A stretch of 19,701 nt of DNA from JBGSYJ01 sp041750915 (GTDB taxonomy: Bacteria > Acidobacteriota > Thermoanaerobaculia > Gp7-AA8): NCBI GenBank assembly GCA_041750915.1, contig JBGSYJ010000396.1, forward strand, positions 1 through 19,701. Reading direction: 5' to 3'. Below the pieces are notes generated by a model that made no database searches, was not told the DNA's origin, and saw nothing but the letters and a program-made list of their open reading frames with translations. Within the stretch, counting starts at the first letter, position 1. Each line of letters begins with the position of its first letter. Of this stretch, positions 1-7,057 are shown piece after piece. A program made the position numbers and the translations under genes.

Positions 1-788
1 CCGCGGGCGACACGCATCTCCGGCGCGCCCACCGGATCGTACGGATCTTCAGTCCACTCCCAGACGTTTCCGATCATGTCGTAGAGGCCGAGGGCGTTCG
101 GTTCGAAAGATCCTGCGGGCGCTGTGTAGAAGAACCCATCGACCAGCTCGTTCCGGCGCGGCCAGGTTCCCTGCCAGACGTTGGCAGATCCATCCTTCGA
201 GGGATTGCGATGACGGGAGGTGGGGCTGCCAGCCGATACGCCGGCGCGGGCGGAGACCTCCCACTCGGCTTCGGTCGGCAATCGCTTGCCGGCCCACGCT
301 GCATACGCGCGGGCGTCCTCCCACGAAACGAGAACGACGGGATGATCGAGCGCATCGTCGATCGAGCTTCCCGAACCGAGCGGCTCACGCCAGCTGGCGC
401 CGCGGAGATACTCCCAGTCCGATGCGCCGGAGCGATACCCCCACCCTCCACCTTGCTGTTCCGCGGTGGTTCGGAAGCCGGTCGCATCGATGAACTCGCC
501 GAACTGGCGGTTGGTGACCTCGTGCGTATCGATATAGAAGGGTTGGATGACGACCTCGCGCAATGGCGCATCAGCGGCCGCGTGATCGGAATCGTCCCCG
601 ATCCGGTACGTGCCGCCCGGGATCATGACCATCTCACCAGGGCGCGCCATGCCTGCGCCACCGCCCCACGCCAACCCTTCGCTGTCCGTAGGGGTTGAGC
701 TCCGCTCCAGCCAGTAGCCGGTTGCTCCAAGGAGGAACACTGCACCGGCGAATACGGCGGCGAGGCGGAGCGGGGGGGAGAGCGTCAT
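1..788 (-). CDS. Membrane-anchored FGE/SUMF1-family protein, C-terminus cut by window edge
   Basis: About 262 codons are visible from an ATG at 788; the frame is still open at base 1. Residues 8-25 form one hydrophobic segment preceded by arginine, so the rest should lie outside the cytoplasm. The FGE-sulfatase fold then follows in the usual order: MVMIPGGTYRIGDD, YIDTHEVTNRQFGEFI, GSSIDDALDHPVVLVSWEDA, KRLPTEAEWE and GLYDMIGNVWEWTEDPYD. It stops just before the usual RGGS region, so the two copper-binding cysteines of true FGE enzymes cannot be judged. Family members include FGE (Cys to formylglycine in sulfatases), EgtB/OvoA-type iron enzymes and PvdO-like proteins. The ATG overlaps the stop of the upstream NPC-repeat gene (ATGA), implying coupled translation. 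Family membership is clear; substrate and activity are not known. Confidence 0.9.
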   Translation of the reverse strand, partial: MTLSPPLRLAAVFAGAVFLLGATGYWLERSSTPTDSEGLAWGGGAGMARPGEMVMIPGGTYRIGDDSDHAAADAPLREVVIQPFYIDTHEVTNRQFGEFIDATGFRTTAEQQGGGWGYRSGASDWEYLRGASWREPLGSGSSIDDALDHPVVLVSWEDARAYAAWAGKRLPTEAEWEVSARAGVSAGSPTSRHRNPSKDGSANVWQGTWPRRNELVDGFFYTAPAGSFEPNALGLYDMIGNVWEWTEDPYDPVGAPEMRVAR

Positions 789-1669
789 CCTGCCACCCGC
801 GGCCTGTAGACGAACGCCAGCACGAGGGCAAAGACGAGATGATTGATGAGGCTGATCATCGACTGGTAGGGGCTTCCTCCGGAACCGCCGCATGGGTTGC
901 ACGGGTTTCCAGCACCCGCGGAGCAGGGATTCAACACGGCCTTCGCGTGGCAGGGATTCGACCCGGCCTTCGCGTAGCAGGGATTGGACGCGGCTTTCGT
1001 CGCGCATGGGTTGCAGGGATTGTCAGGATGTGCGGTCGAAGAACTCGACATGGCCGCGCATGGATTGCATGGGTTCCCTGCGGTCTTTGTCGGCTGGCAC
1101 GGGTTGGCCGCTACTTCAGCGCAGGGATTTCCCGCTGCGACTGCGCCTCCCGAGATGGCGCCGTGCTTCATGCACGGATTCATGGCGGTGGCGCACGGGT
1201 TTTCGGCGGTAGCGCCAGGGTTCGCGGCGGTGGTGCATGGGTTGGCCGCTGCGCATGGATTCGCGGCGCAAGGGTTGGCCGCTGCGCATGGATTCGCTGC
1301 GCATGGGTTTCCGGCTCCACCTCCGCCCATCATTCCCATCATGATCGGCATGGTGGCGAGGGCGACCGCGGTAATGGCGAGACCGTACACGATTCCCTTC
1401 AGGAGCGGATTCCACGCGCGCACCGGTCCGAACAGCCACGCGTAGATCACACCCCAGACGAGGCCGACCATTAGATGGAACATTCCTCCGGCGAGATACT
1501 GCGCGCCGACGCTCGCGTCCTTGCCCAGCATCGTCGAACCGAGCATCTTCATGATGTTCGTTCCGAACAGTGCCATTGTGATGGTGATCGCGACCGTCGC
1601 GATCAATCCGGCGATCAGTGCCGAGCTCCAGTGGATCTGCTTCGGGCTCACGGATGTGGTTTCAGCCAT
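785..1669 (-). CDS. Four-helix membrane protein with an 18-copy Asn-Pro-Cys repeat loop
   Basis: The product has 294 residues. The start at 1669 is chosen because AGGAGG (minus strand, at 1675-1680) lies 5 bases upstream; the frame is open to 1789 but that part overlaps the divergent promoter region. Hydrophobic segments lie near residues 15-35, 57-80, 90-113 and 270-288. Between helices 3 and 4, about residues 120-262, are 18 NPC triplets plus one decayed NPG, spaced by Ala/Gly/Thr/Ser-rich linkers. Three sites read NPCNPC, giving CxxC. Every cysteine in the protein is in an NPC triplet. Positive charges between helices 2 and 3 and at the C-terminus put the Cys-rich loop in the periplasm. 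The helices resemble small DUF-type four-helix proteins; I do not recognise a named function. The loop could bind metal or serve as a substrate of the coupled FGE-family protein, both inference. Confidence 0.88.
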   Translation of the reverse strand: MAETTSVSPKQIHWSSALIAGLIATVAITITMALFGTNIMKMLGSTMLGKDASVGAQYLAGGMFHLMVGLVWGVIYAWLFGPVRAWNPLLKGIVYGLAITAVALATMPIMMGMMGGGGAGNPCAANPCAAANPCAANPCAAANPCTTAANPGATAENPCATAMNPCMKHGAISGGAVAAGNPCAEVAANPCQPTKTAGNPCNPCAAMSSSSTAHPDNPCNPCATKAASNPCYAKAGSNPCHAKAVLNPCSAGAGNPCNPCGGSGGSPYQSMISLINHLVFALVLAFVYRPRVAG

Positions 1670-1783
1670 TCCTTCCTCCTTGGCACGCGTACATGCCTCA
1701 GACGCGTTACGATCCGAGGCCGGATTTGATTGCAGGATTACTGATGACTGGACAGCGGACCGGCCATCCGCTAAGAACATCCC

Positions 1784-2026
1784 GTGCATCGGTTTCTCGC
1801 AGCCGCTCGCGCCCGTCGGAATCTTCGCCGGGCGACTCTCACGGCACTCATCGTCGGCCCGATCCTCGCCGTGATCAACCAGACAGAAACCATCTGGTTG
1901 CTGTTGTCCGGCGGAGGAGTGGAACGAGTTGCCCTGCTGCGAATCTCGCTGACGTTCGCCGTTCCCTTTGTCGTGTCACTCACCTCTGCGGCTCTGGCGG
2001 ACGCGCAGCGGCGAGAGTCATCGTGA
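1784..2026 (+). CDS. nrtS: NrtS-type small nitrate/nitrite transporter
   Basis: This is an 80-residue protein from a GTG start; no strong ribosome binding site is seen, so the exact start is uncertain. Two hydrophobic helices (about residues 20-42 and 50-70) carry the family signature: TALIVGPILAVINQTE in the first and an RISLTFAVPFVVSLTSA stretch in the second. NrtS proteins are short two-helix membrane proteins that oligomerise and move nitrate or nitrite across the inner membrane. The basic N-terminus (RARRNLRRA) is typical. It diverges from the NPC-repeat gene across a spacer of about 115 bp and converges on vapC, 27 bp away. No nitrate reductase or regulator is visible. The assignment rests on motif recognition; another two-helix DUF family is the main alternative. 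Confidence 0.72.
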   Translation: MHRFLAAARARRNLRRATLTALIVGPILAVINQTETIWLLLSGGGVERVALLRISLTFAVPFVVSLTSAALADAQRRESS

Positions 2027-2053
2027 GAGCAGCGTCACGGGTGGATCACGAGG

Positions 2054-2470
2054 TCAGCGGGAAAGCGTCTGGGCGCGCTTTCCGAGTTTTCTGACCCATG
2101 GAGTCGACGAGCGCTCCGCGGTGAGCAGGGGAACGTCGAGCTCGAGCGCCAGAGCGACGTACACCGCATCATAAGCCGTCGTCTGGTACTCCAGGGCAAG
2201 AGGGAGCACGCGTTCGGTGAGCGGCTCGGCCACCTCGAGAGCTGCATCGAGGTGAAGCAGCCAGATATCGCGGCTCAACGCTTCGTCCAGCTCGCCTCGA
2301 CGCACATAGGTGCGCAATACATTCGCGAACTCCCAGTAGTGAAGGCTCGGGACGATGAAACGAGCATGACCTTCGAGCAGCCTGGTTTGCCAGATCCTCG
2401 CCGATTCGGCGAACGTTTCCGGAAGGTACCAGGCGATCGGTACCGAAGTGTCGAGCACGTACGATTTCAT
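2054..2470 (-). CDS. vapC: VapC-like PIN-domain toxin ribonuclease
   Basis: The 138-residue protein has PIN-domain landmarks: Asp7 in the N-terminal YVLDTSV strand, Glu47 in HYWEFANVL and Asp101 in TAYDAVYVALA, the acidic cluster that holds Mg2+/Mn2+ for RNA cleavage. The fourth acidic site reads LLTAERS with Glu119 where Asp is usual, a tolerated variant in the family. Length matches VapC (about 130-140 residues). Its ATG overlaps the stop codon of the antitoxin gene as ATGA, so toxin translation is likely coupled to antitoxin. VapC toxins typically cut initiator tRNA, other tRNAs or rRNA; the target here cannot be read from the sequence. Confidence 0.93.
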   Translation of the reverse strand: MKSYVLDTSVPIAWYLPETFAESARIWQTRLLEGHARFIVPSLHYWEFANVLRTYVRRGELDEALSRDIWLLHLDAALEVAEPLTERVLPLALEYQTTAYDAVYVALALELDVPLLTAERSSTPWVRKLGKRAQTLSR

Positions 2471-2706
2471 GTACGGTCGCGATCTTCTCGAAGCATCTCG
2501 GACGGAGACTTTCGCAGCTTCAGAGTGATGGTCTTTCTTCGTATCTCTGCAAGCTTCTCCGCGTAAGTGCGTCGCCGATCTTCAGCAGCCTTGACGTCCA
2601 CGAAGTTGCGGAGCGCTTCTTCGACGAGTGCGCGCTTGGTGCTGGCCTTCGAGTACCGCATCGCCTCCCGCACGAGGGCGTCATCCAGATCGATATTCGT
2701 ACGCAT
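2467..2706 (-). CDS. vapB: VapB-like ribbon-helix-helix antitoxin
   Basis: This is 79 residues from the ATG at 2706; the frame is open to 2778 but the extra part is unlike VapB. MRTNIDLDDALVREAMRYS followed by STKRALVEEALRNFV is the classic VapB/MetJ-type ribbon-helix-helix DNA-binding domain. A charged helical tail (about residues 37-79) should wrap and inhibit VapC. No Shine-Dalgarno sequence precedes the start. Instead TATATT (minus strand, 2718-2713) sits 6-7 bases upstream, suggesting a leaderless transcript. An inverted repeat about 20 bp upstream is a likely autoregulatory operator. Confidence 0.92.
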   Translation of the reverse strand: MRTNIDLDDALVREAMRYSKASTKRALVEEALRNFVDVKAAEDRRRTYAEKLAEIRRKTITLKLRKSPSEMLREDRDRT

Positions 2707-2712
2707 ACACCA

Positions 2713-2751
2713 AATATAACACCAGACACATAAGATTACATTTCTATGTGT
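2713..2751 (-). promoter_or_regulatory. vapBC promoter and palindromic operator candidate
   Basis: Arms ACACATA (2726-2732) and TATGTGT (2745-2751) are perfect inverted copies separated by 12 bp, as expected for a dimeric ribbon-helix-helix repressor. TATATT at 2718-2713 (minus strand) is a -10-like hexamer placed for initiation at or next to the ATG. The stretch is much more AT-rich than its surroundings. No good -35 element is visible. Confidence 0.5.
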
Positions 2752-2889
2752 AAACCTGGAACGAGCCATGATGATCATAAGGTTGGGCGCGAGTCCCCTT
2801 CACTCCTGAAAATCACCCTCCAGCAATCAATGTGCTCGTTGCGTCGTCAATAGAGTTTTCAGCTGGAGTTCTTTTGGCTGAAGCAAACC

Positions 2890-2990
2890 CTGGGAGGGCT
2901 GGACCTCGCGGATGCCGATGCGGTCGAGCTGCCGCGCAGCAAGTCGAAGAAACCTTCGGTCCCTTCGATGCGTGGGTCAACAAACGCGAT
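2890..2990 (+). pseudogene. Short-chain dehydrogenase (SDR) remnant with two indels
   Basis: A run LDLADADAVE at about 2899-2928 continues, one base out of frame, as AAAQQVEETFGPFDAWVN up to about 2981. Together these match the SDR stretch (V)DVADADAVE-AAA-VEE-FGPIDVWVNNA that surrounds the conserved NNA motif. Restoring one G near 2928 and removing one A near 2982 gives a continuous frame ending WVNNAM. Neither the N-terminal nucleotide-binding GxxxGxG part nor the catalytic YxxxK part is recognisable. The stub touches the GH15 gene. SDR genes next to GH15 genes occur in other genomes, so this may be the residue of a lost operon partner. Confidence 0.55.
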
Positions 2991-3000
2991 GATAGAGAGC

Positions 3001-4935
3001 ATGGTAGAAAAAGACGAACGTTACGCACCGATCCGCGACTACGCACTGATAGGGGATTGTCACGGAGCCGCGCTCGTTTCGCGCGCAGGAAGCATCGACT
3101 GGTGCGCCTTCGGCCGGTTCGATGCCGCGCCGGCGTTCTGCCGCATTCTCGATGCGAGCAGAGGAGGATCCTTCTCGATCACCCCTGCTGGAGAATTCGA
3201 ATCGGAGCGCAGCTACCTCGAAGGCACGAACATTCTCCAGACTCTTTTTCGCACTCCGTCGGGAACGGTCCGTCTGACGGACTTCATGCCCGTCGGTCGC
3301 AAGCCTGGATCGAGCATGCACGACTACGTCACGCTCGAGGCTCCGATCGCGCTCGTACGAATCCTTGAAGGCGTCGACGGGATGGTCCCGATAAAACTTC
3401 TCTACGATCCCACCAGTGATTATGGACGCCACCGACCCCTTATCACGGCAATGGACGGCGGAGTGACAGCGTCGGACGGCACCCAGCTCCGGACGAGCAT
3501 CGACTTTGATACGAGCGAGGCGAGCGGCGCGAGGGCAGAAATCGAGCTCTCTGCCGGAGATCGCCGGGAGTTGCTCGTCTACCCAGCCATGGCCCGCGCT
3601 CCCAAAGCTTCAGGCGAGCAGCTTCTCCAGATCACGCGAGCATTCTGGGAGGAGTGGACCGAGTACTCCAGGCATACCGGACGCCACAGAGATGCCGTCG
3701 TGCGCAGCGCACTGGCGCTGAAGCTGATGACGTACGCCCCGACCGGCGCGCTGGTGGCTTCGCCTCTCACCTCTCTTCCCGAGGTGATTGGTGGTGGACG
3801 GAACTGGGACTATCGGTTCTGCTGGCTGCGCGATTCAGCGCTCACTTTGTACGCGCTGTCGGTTCTCGGATACAGCGGCGAAGCCGGTCGCTTTGCGGAC
3901 TACCTGATGGTTGCGTGCAACGCCTCGTACCCGCGCCTCCAGATCATGTACGGCATCGACTCGGAAGCCGAGCTCCCGGAACGAACACTCGATCATCTGG
4001 AGGGCTATGCCGGGAGTCGACCCGTGCGCATCGGCAACGGTGCCTATCAGCAGACGCAGCACGACGTGCCGGGTGAGATTCTCGACTGGGCTCACCTCCA
4101 GCGCGCCCTCGGAAGCCGCCCGGGACGGCGCACGAAAAACTTTCTCGCCGAGCTGGCCGACAGGACTGCAGAGGACTGGTCGGAGCCCGACAGCGGCCTG
4201 TGGGAGATGCGCGGAGAGCCAATGAACCATGTCTACTCGAAGGTGATGACGTGGGTGACCCTCGACCGCGCGACGGCATTGACCGGATCCCGAAACCAGA
4301 AACATGCGTGGCGGCGCACCGCAGACGAAATTGTCGAGACCGTTCTCTCGAGAGGGATCGATCCGGAGCGCGGAATTCTCAAGCAGTCGTTCGAGAGCGG
4401 CGAGCTCGACGCCTCGCTGCTCGCCATCCCCTTCACCGGATTCCCGATTGACGCCGGCCTGTTTGGCCGCACGGTCGATGCAATCCGTGACGCGCTGTCG
4501 GAGGGGCCGTTCGTCTACAGGTACCGACATGACGATCAGCTGGAAGGGCGGGAAGGCGCATTTCTTCTCTGCAGCTTCTGGTTCGTCGATGCGCTCCTGT
4601 GGCTGGGAAGAGAAAAAGAAGCTCAGGACCGGTTCGACGAGCTGCTCGCTGCAGCGAACGACGTCGGTCTCTACTCGGAAGAAATCGATCCGGACTCTCA
4701 GATTTTTCTGGGCAACTTTCCGCAGGCATTCACACACCTCGCGCTCATTCGCACCGCGTCTCTGTTCGAGTTGTTCCACAAGGAAGGGATCGACGGAGTC
4801 CGCGGGACCAATACGAGCCGTGCAAAGAAGCTCATCGGTGCGACGGCCGGCCCGATGGCGCTATGGGAAGCCTTCCGGCAATCGGGACGGCTCGGACGAT
4901 TCCGATCCTCGAAGCGGTCGACGCTGAAGCTGTGA
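3001..4935 (+). CDS. GH15 family glycoside hydrolase (glucoamylase/trehalase type)
   Basis: The product has 644 residues from ATG 3001, which has a GAGAG site just upstream; in-frame ATGs at 2968 and 2989 are less likely because that stretch derives from the SDR remnant. The N-terminal beta-sandwich carries IRDYALIGDCHGAALVSRAG and IDWCAFGRFD, typical of COG3387 enzymes. The (alpha/alpha)6 catalytic domain has GGRNWDYRFCWLRDSA near residue 264, the first acid region DSGLWEMRGE near 396 followed by VYSKVMTWVTLDRA, and the second EEIDPDSQIFLGNFPQAFTH near 559. Both catalytic glutamates are present. The family hydrolyses alpha-1,4/1,6-glucans or alpha,alpha-trehalose by inversion; the sequence alone does not decide which. 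No signal peptide is seen, so it is probably cytoplasmic. It stands as a single gene, 139 bp before the antiporter. Confidence 0.93.
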   Translation: MVEKDERYAPIRDYALIGDCHGAALVSRAGSIDWCAFGRFDAAPAFCRILDASRGGSFSITPAGEFESERSYLEGTNILQTLFRTPSGTVRLTDFMPVGRKPGSSMHDYVTLEAPIALVRILEGVDGMVPIKLLYDPTSDYGRHRPLITAMDGGVTASDGTQLRTSIDFDTSEASGARAEIELSAGDRRELLVYPAMARAPKASGEQLLQITRAFWEEWTEYSRHTGRHRDAVVRSALALKLMTYAPTGALVASPLTSLPEVIGGGRNWDYRFCWLRDSALTLYALSVLGYSGEAGRFADYLMVACNASYPRLQIMYGIDSEAELPERTLDHLEGYAGSRPVRIGNGAYQQTQHDVPGEILDWAHLQRALGSRPGRRTKNFLAELADRTAEDWSEPDSGLWEMRGEPMNHVYSKVMTWVTLDRATALTGSRNQKHAWRRTADEIVETVLSRGIDPERGILKQSFESGELDASLLAIPFTGFPIDAGLFGRTVDAIRDALSEGPFVYRYRHDDQLEGREGAFLLCSFWFVDALLWLGREKEAQDRFDELLAAANDVGLYSEEIDPDSQIFLGNFPQAFTHLALIRTASLFELFHKEGIDGVRGTNTSRAKKLIGATAGPMALWEAFRQSGRLGRFRSSKRSTLKL

Positions 4936-5074
4936 CTCCAGCGAGACCTCGTTTCGCGTTTGACCCCTTTCCCGCCTCCGCCTCGATTCACTGAAAGCAA
5001 AATCGACACTTTCTGATAGTCTCGCGACCGTGGCTCCACGCGTGACAGGCATGTGGAATTCTGGAGAGCGATGA

Positions 5075-7057
5075 ATGCATGACGCACCGCTGATGGTAGA
5101 CGTCGCGATCATCCTGCTCGCGTCGCTCCCTCTTCTGTTTCTCGGCCGTCGATTCAAGGTCCCGGTCGTTCTCAGCTACATTCTCGCGGGTGTGATCATC
5201 GGGCCATACGCCCTCGGGTTCATTCGCGACCCCGAACGGGTGGAAGCGATCGCGGAGCTCGGCGTCGCACTGATCCTCTTCTTCATCGGGATTCATGTTC
5301 CCCTCGCGCGTCTGAAGGCGCTCGGCCGCACGGCATTCCTGTCAGGACCGATCCAGATGGGTCTGACCACACTGGCGGTCGCCGGAATCACGGTAGCTCT
5401 CGGCGGAACCTTCAGAATGGGACTCTTCTACGGCGCGCTGGTCACGCTCGGCTCCACAGCGGTTGTGCTGCCGCTTCTCACCGAACGCGACGAGCTCGGA
5501 TCCCCTTTCGCACGACGGTTCCTCGGCGTATCTCTGTTTCAGGACCTCGCCGTCATTCCGCTGATGCTTCTGGTTCCGGCGTTCGCCGTGGGAGGCCAGG
5601 GCGCACCGGGCACTGGTGCCGTGTTCAGCCGTGTCGTCGTCGCGACCGCGAGTGTGGCGCTGCTGATCGTGATCGCACGTGTGATCGTTCCGCGATTCTT
5701 CAAAGCGATCTCGGGCCTCGGCAGAGAAGCGTTCACCGCTGCGGCGGTCGTGCTCATCGTCGGGACGATCGCACTTGCCGACCGGATCGGAATCTCCGCC
5801 GCGCTGGGCGCTTTCGCGGCCGGTCTGGTGGTCGGCGATACAGAGTTCATTCATGAGATCGAGGGCATTCTCAGGCCTTTCCGCGACTTCCTCTCCACGC
5901 TGTTCTTCACCTCCATCGGCATGCTTCTCGACCCGGAATTCGTACTGGCCAATCCCCTCCTGATCGTTCTCGCGGTCGTCGGAGTCGTCGTGGTGAAAGT
6001 CGTGTGCTCCTATCCGGCCTTTCGTGTCTCACCTGCGATGAAGCGAACCTCCATAAGGGCCGCCTTCGCGATTGCGCCGATCGGAGAGTTCTCGTTCCTT
6101 CTCGCGCAGGAAGGTAAAAGTCTTGGCGTGATGACTCTGAGGGCCGAGCAAACGTTTGTTGCCGTGGCGGTGGCAACCCTCGCCGCGAGCCCTCTGCTCA
6201 TCACAACCGGTCGATGGATTGCGGACCGGATTCACGAAAGCGTCTCCGATGAGGATGAACCTCGGCAGGAAGCCCTTAGGCGCCACATCGTCATCGTAGG
6301 TTACGGCCTCAATGGGCAGAACGTCGCGCGTGTACTCCAGTCGACCGGAATCGCCCACGTCGTTCTGGAGGAGGATGCGGACCGGGTGGCAGCTGCCCGC
6401 GCCTCGGGAAGCCGGGCAATTCTGGCCGACGCCGGCGATCCACACGCACTCGAGCTTGCCGGCATCTCGAAGGCGATTGCCGTCATCGTTGCGATTTCGG
6501 ATCCGGATGGGACGAGAAGGATCGTGCGCTTTGCGAGGATTCAGAATCCCGACGTTCACGTCATCGTGCGCACGCGATACGTCGCCGAGGTCGATCGTCT
6601 TCGCGAGCTCGGAGCAAACGAAATCATCCCGGAAGAGTTCGAGACGTCGCTGGAAATCGTGACGCGCACGCTTCGACTGATGGGAATTCCGCAGAACGTG
6701 GTCGCGAATCAACTTCGTCTGCTCCGCGATGAGGGCTACAAAATGTTGCGGGATCCGGCGGTGCGTGCAACCGACGGACGTCGCATGTCGGCCATCTTCG
6801 CCGCCGGAACTTCTCAGACATACCTGGTGCTTCCGGATACATCTGCCGAAGGACGAAGCATCGACGAGCTACGCCTCGGCGATGAAGGCGTTGGGGTCGC
6901 GGCACTGCTGCGTGACGGAAAGGCGCTTTCGCCGCTCCCGACAACCGAGCCGCTCCGTACGGGCGACATCCTCCTTCTCGTCGCCGCACACGAGGAGTTG
7001 ACGCGTGCAGTCGCCCGGCTCGAGCGGCCGTTGAAGAAAGAAGCCTCCGATGTCTGA
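5075..7057 (+). CDS. Kef-type CPA2 monovalent cation:proton antiporter with RCK domains
   Basis: The product has 660 residues. ATG 5075 follows GGAGAG at 5063-5068 with 6 bases of spacing. Residues 1-385 form about 12 membrane helices, including VVLSYILAGVIIGPYALGF, the ion-pathway motif FQDLAVIPL with Asp near residue 156 as in KefC, and ALGAFAAGLVVG. A Rossmann RCK-N (TrkA-N) domain follows at about 403-540 with GYGLNGQNVA. A TrkA-C domain lies at about 575-655. Such proteins exchange K+ or Na+ for H+ in the inner membrane and are gated by NAD(H) or other ligands on the RCK domain. The gene overlaps the sulfotransferase gene by 8 bp, so the two are co-transcribed. The class is secure; ion preference is unknown. 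Confidence 0.92.
   Translation: MHDAPLMVDVAIILLASLPLLFLGRRFKVPVVLSYILAGVIIGPYALGFIRDPERVEAIAELGVALILFFIGIHVPLARLKALGRTAFLSGPIQMGLTTLAVAGITVALGGTFRMGLFYGALVTLGSTAVVLPLLTERDELGSPFARRFLGVSLFQDLAVIPLMLLVPAFAVGGQGAPGTGAVFSRVVVATASVALLIVIARVIVPRFFKAISGLGREAFTAAAVVLIVGTIALADRIGISAALGAFAAGLVVGDTEFIHEIEGILRPFRDFLSTLFFTSIGMLLDPEFVLANPLLIVLAVVGVVVVKVVCSYPAFRVSPAMKRTSIRAAFAIAPIGEFSFLLAQEGKSLGVMTLRAEQTFVAVAVATLAASPLLITTGRWIADRIHESVSDEDEPRQEALRRHIVIVGYGLNGQNVARVLQSTGIAHVVLEEDADRVAAARASGSRAILADAGDPHALELAGISKAIAVIVAISDPDGTRRIVRFARIQNPDVHVIVRTRYVAEVDRLRELGANEIIPEEFETSLEIVTRTLRLMGIPQNVVANQLRLLRDEGYKMLRDPAVRATDGRRMSAIFAAGTSQTYLVLPDTSAEGRSIDELRLGDEGVGVAALLRDGKALSPLPTTEPLRTGDILLLVAAHEELTRAVARLERPLKKEASDV

Noticed and set aside
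1116..1330. CRISPR array suggested by short regularly spaced repeats
   Set aside because: The period is that of NPC codons plus short linkers, repeats are 9-20 bp, and the reading frame is preserved throughout.
892..1445. Long plus-strand open frames with AHGF/AAHGFAA repeats across the NPC region
   Set aside because: They are antisense shadows of the NPC repeat; no ribosome binding site, and the minus frame has membrane helices, a strong Shine-Dalgarno and a coupled downstream gene.
785..1669. Multiheme cytochrome c
   Set aside because: CxxC occurs three times (CNPC) but is never followed by His, so no heme-attachment site is present.
1670..1789. N-terminal extension of the NPC protein to 1789
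   Set aside because: The strong AGGAGG lies before the ATG at 1669, and the extension has no membrane-protein character and would overlap the nrtS start.
2027..2053. Bidirectional terminator between nrtS and vapC
   Set aside because: Only a 5-bp stem (CGTGA/TCACG) without a T tract is seen.
3835..4779. 314-residue minus-strand open frame within the GH15 gene
   Set aside because: Antisense shadow; the plus frame carries all GH15 motifs.
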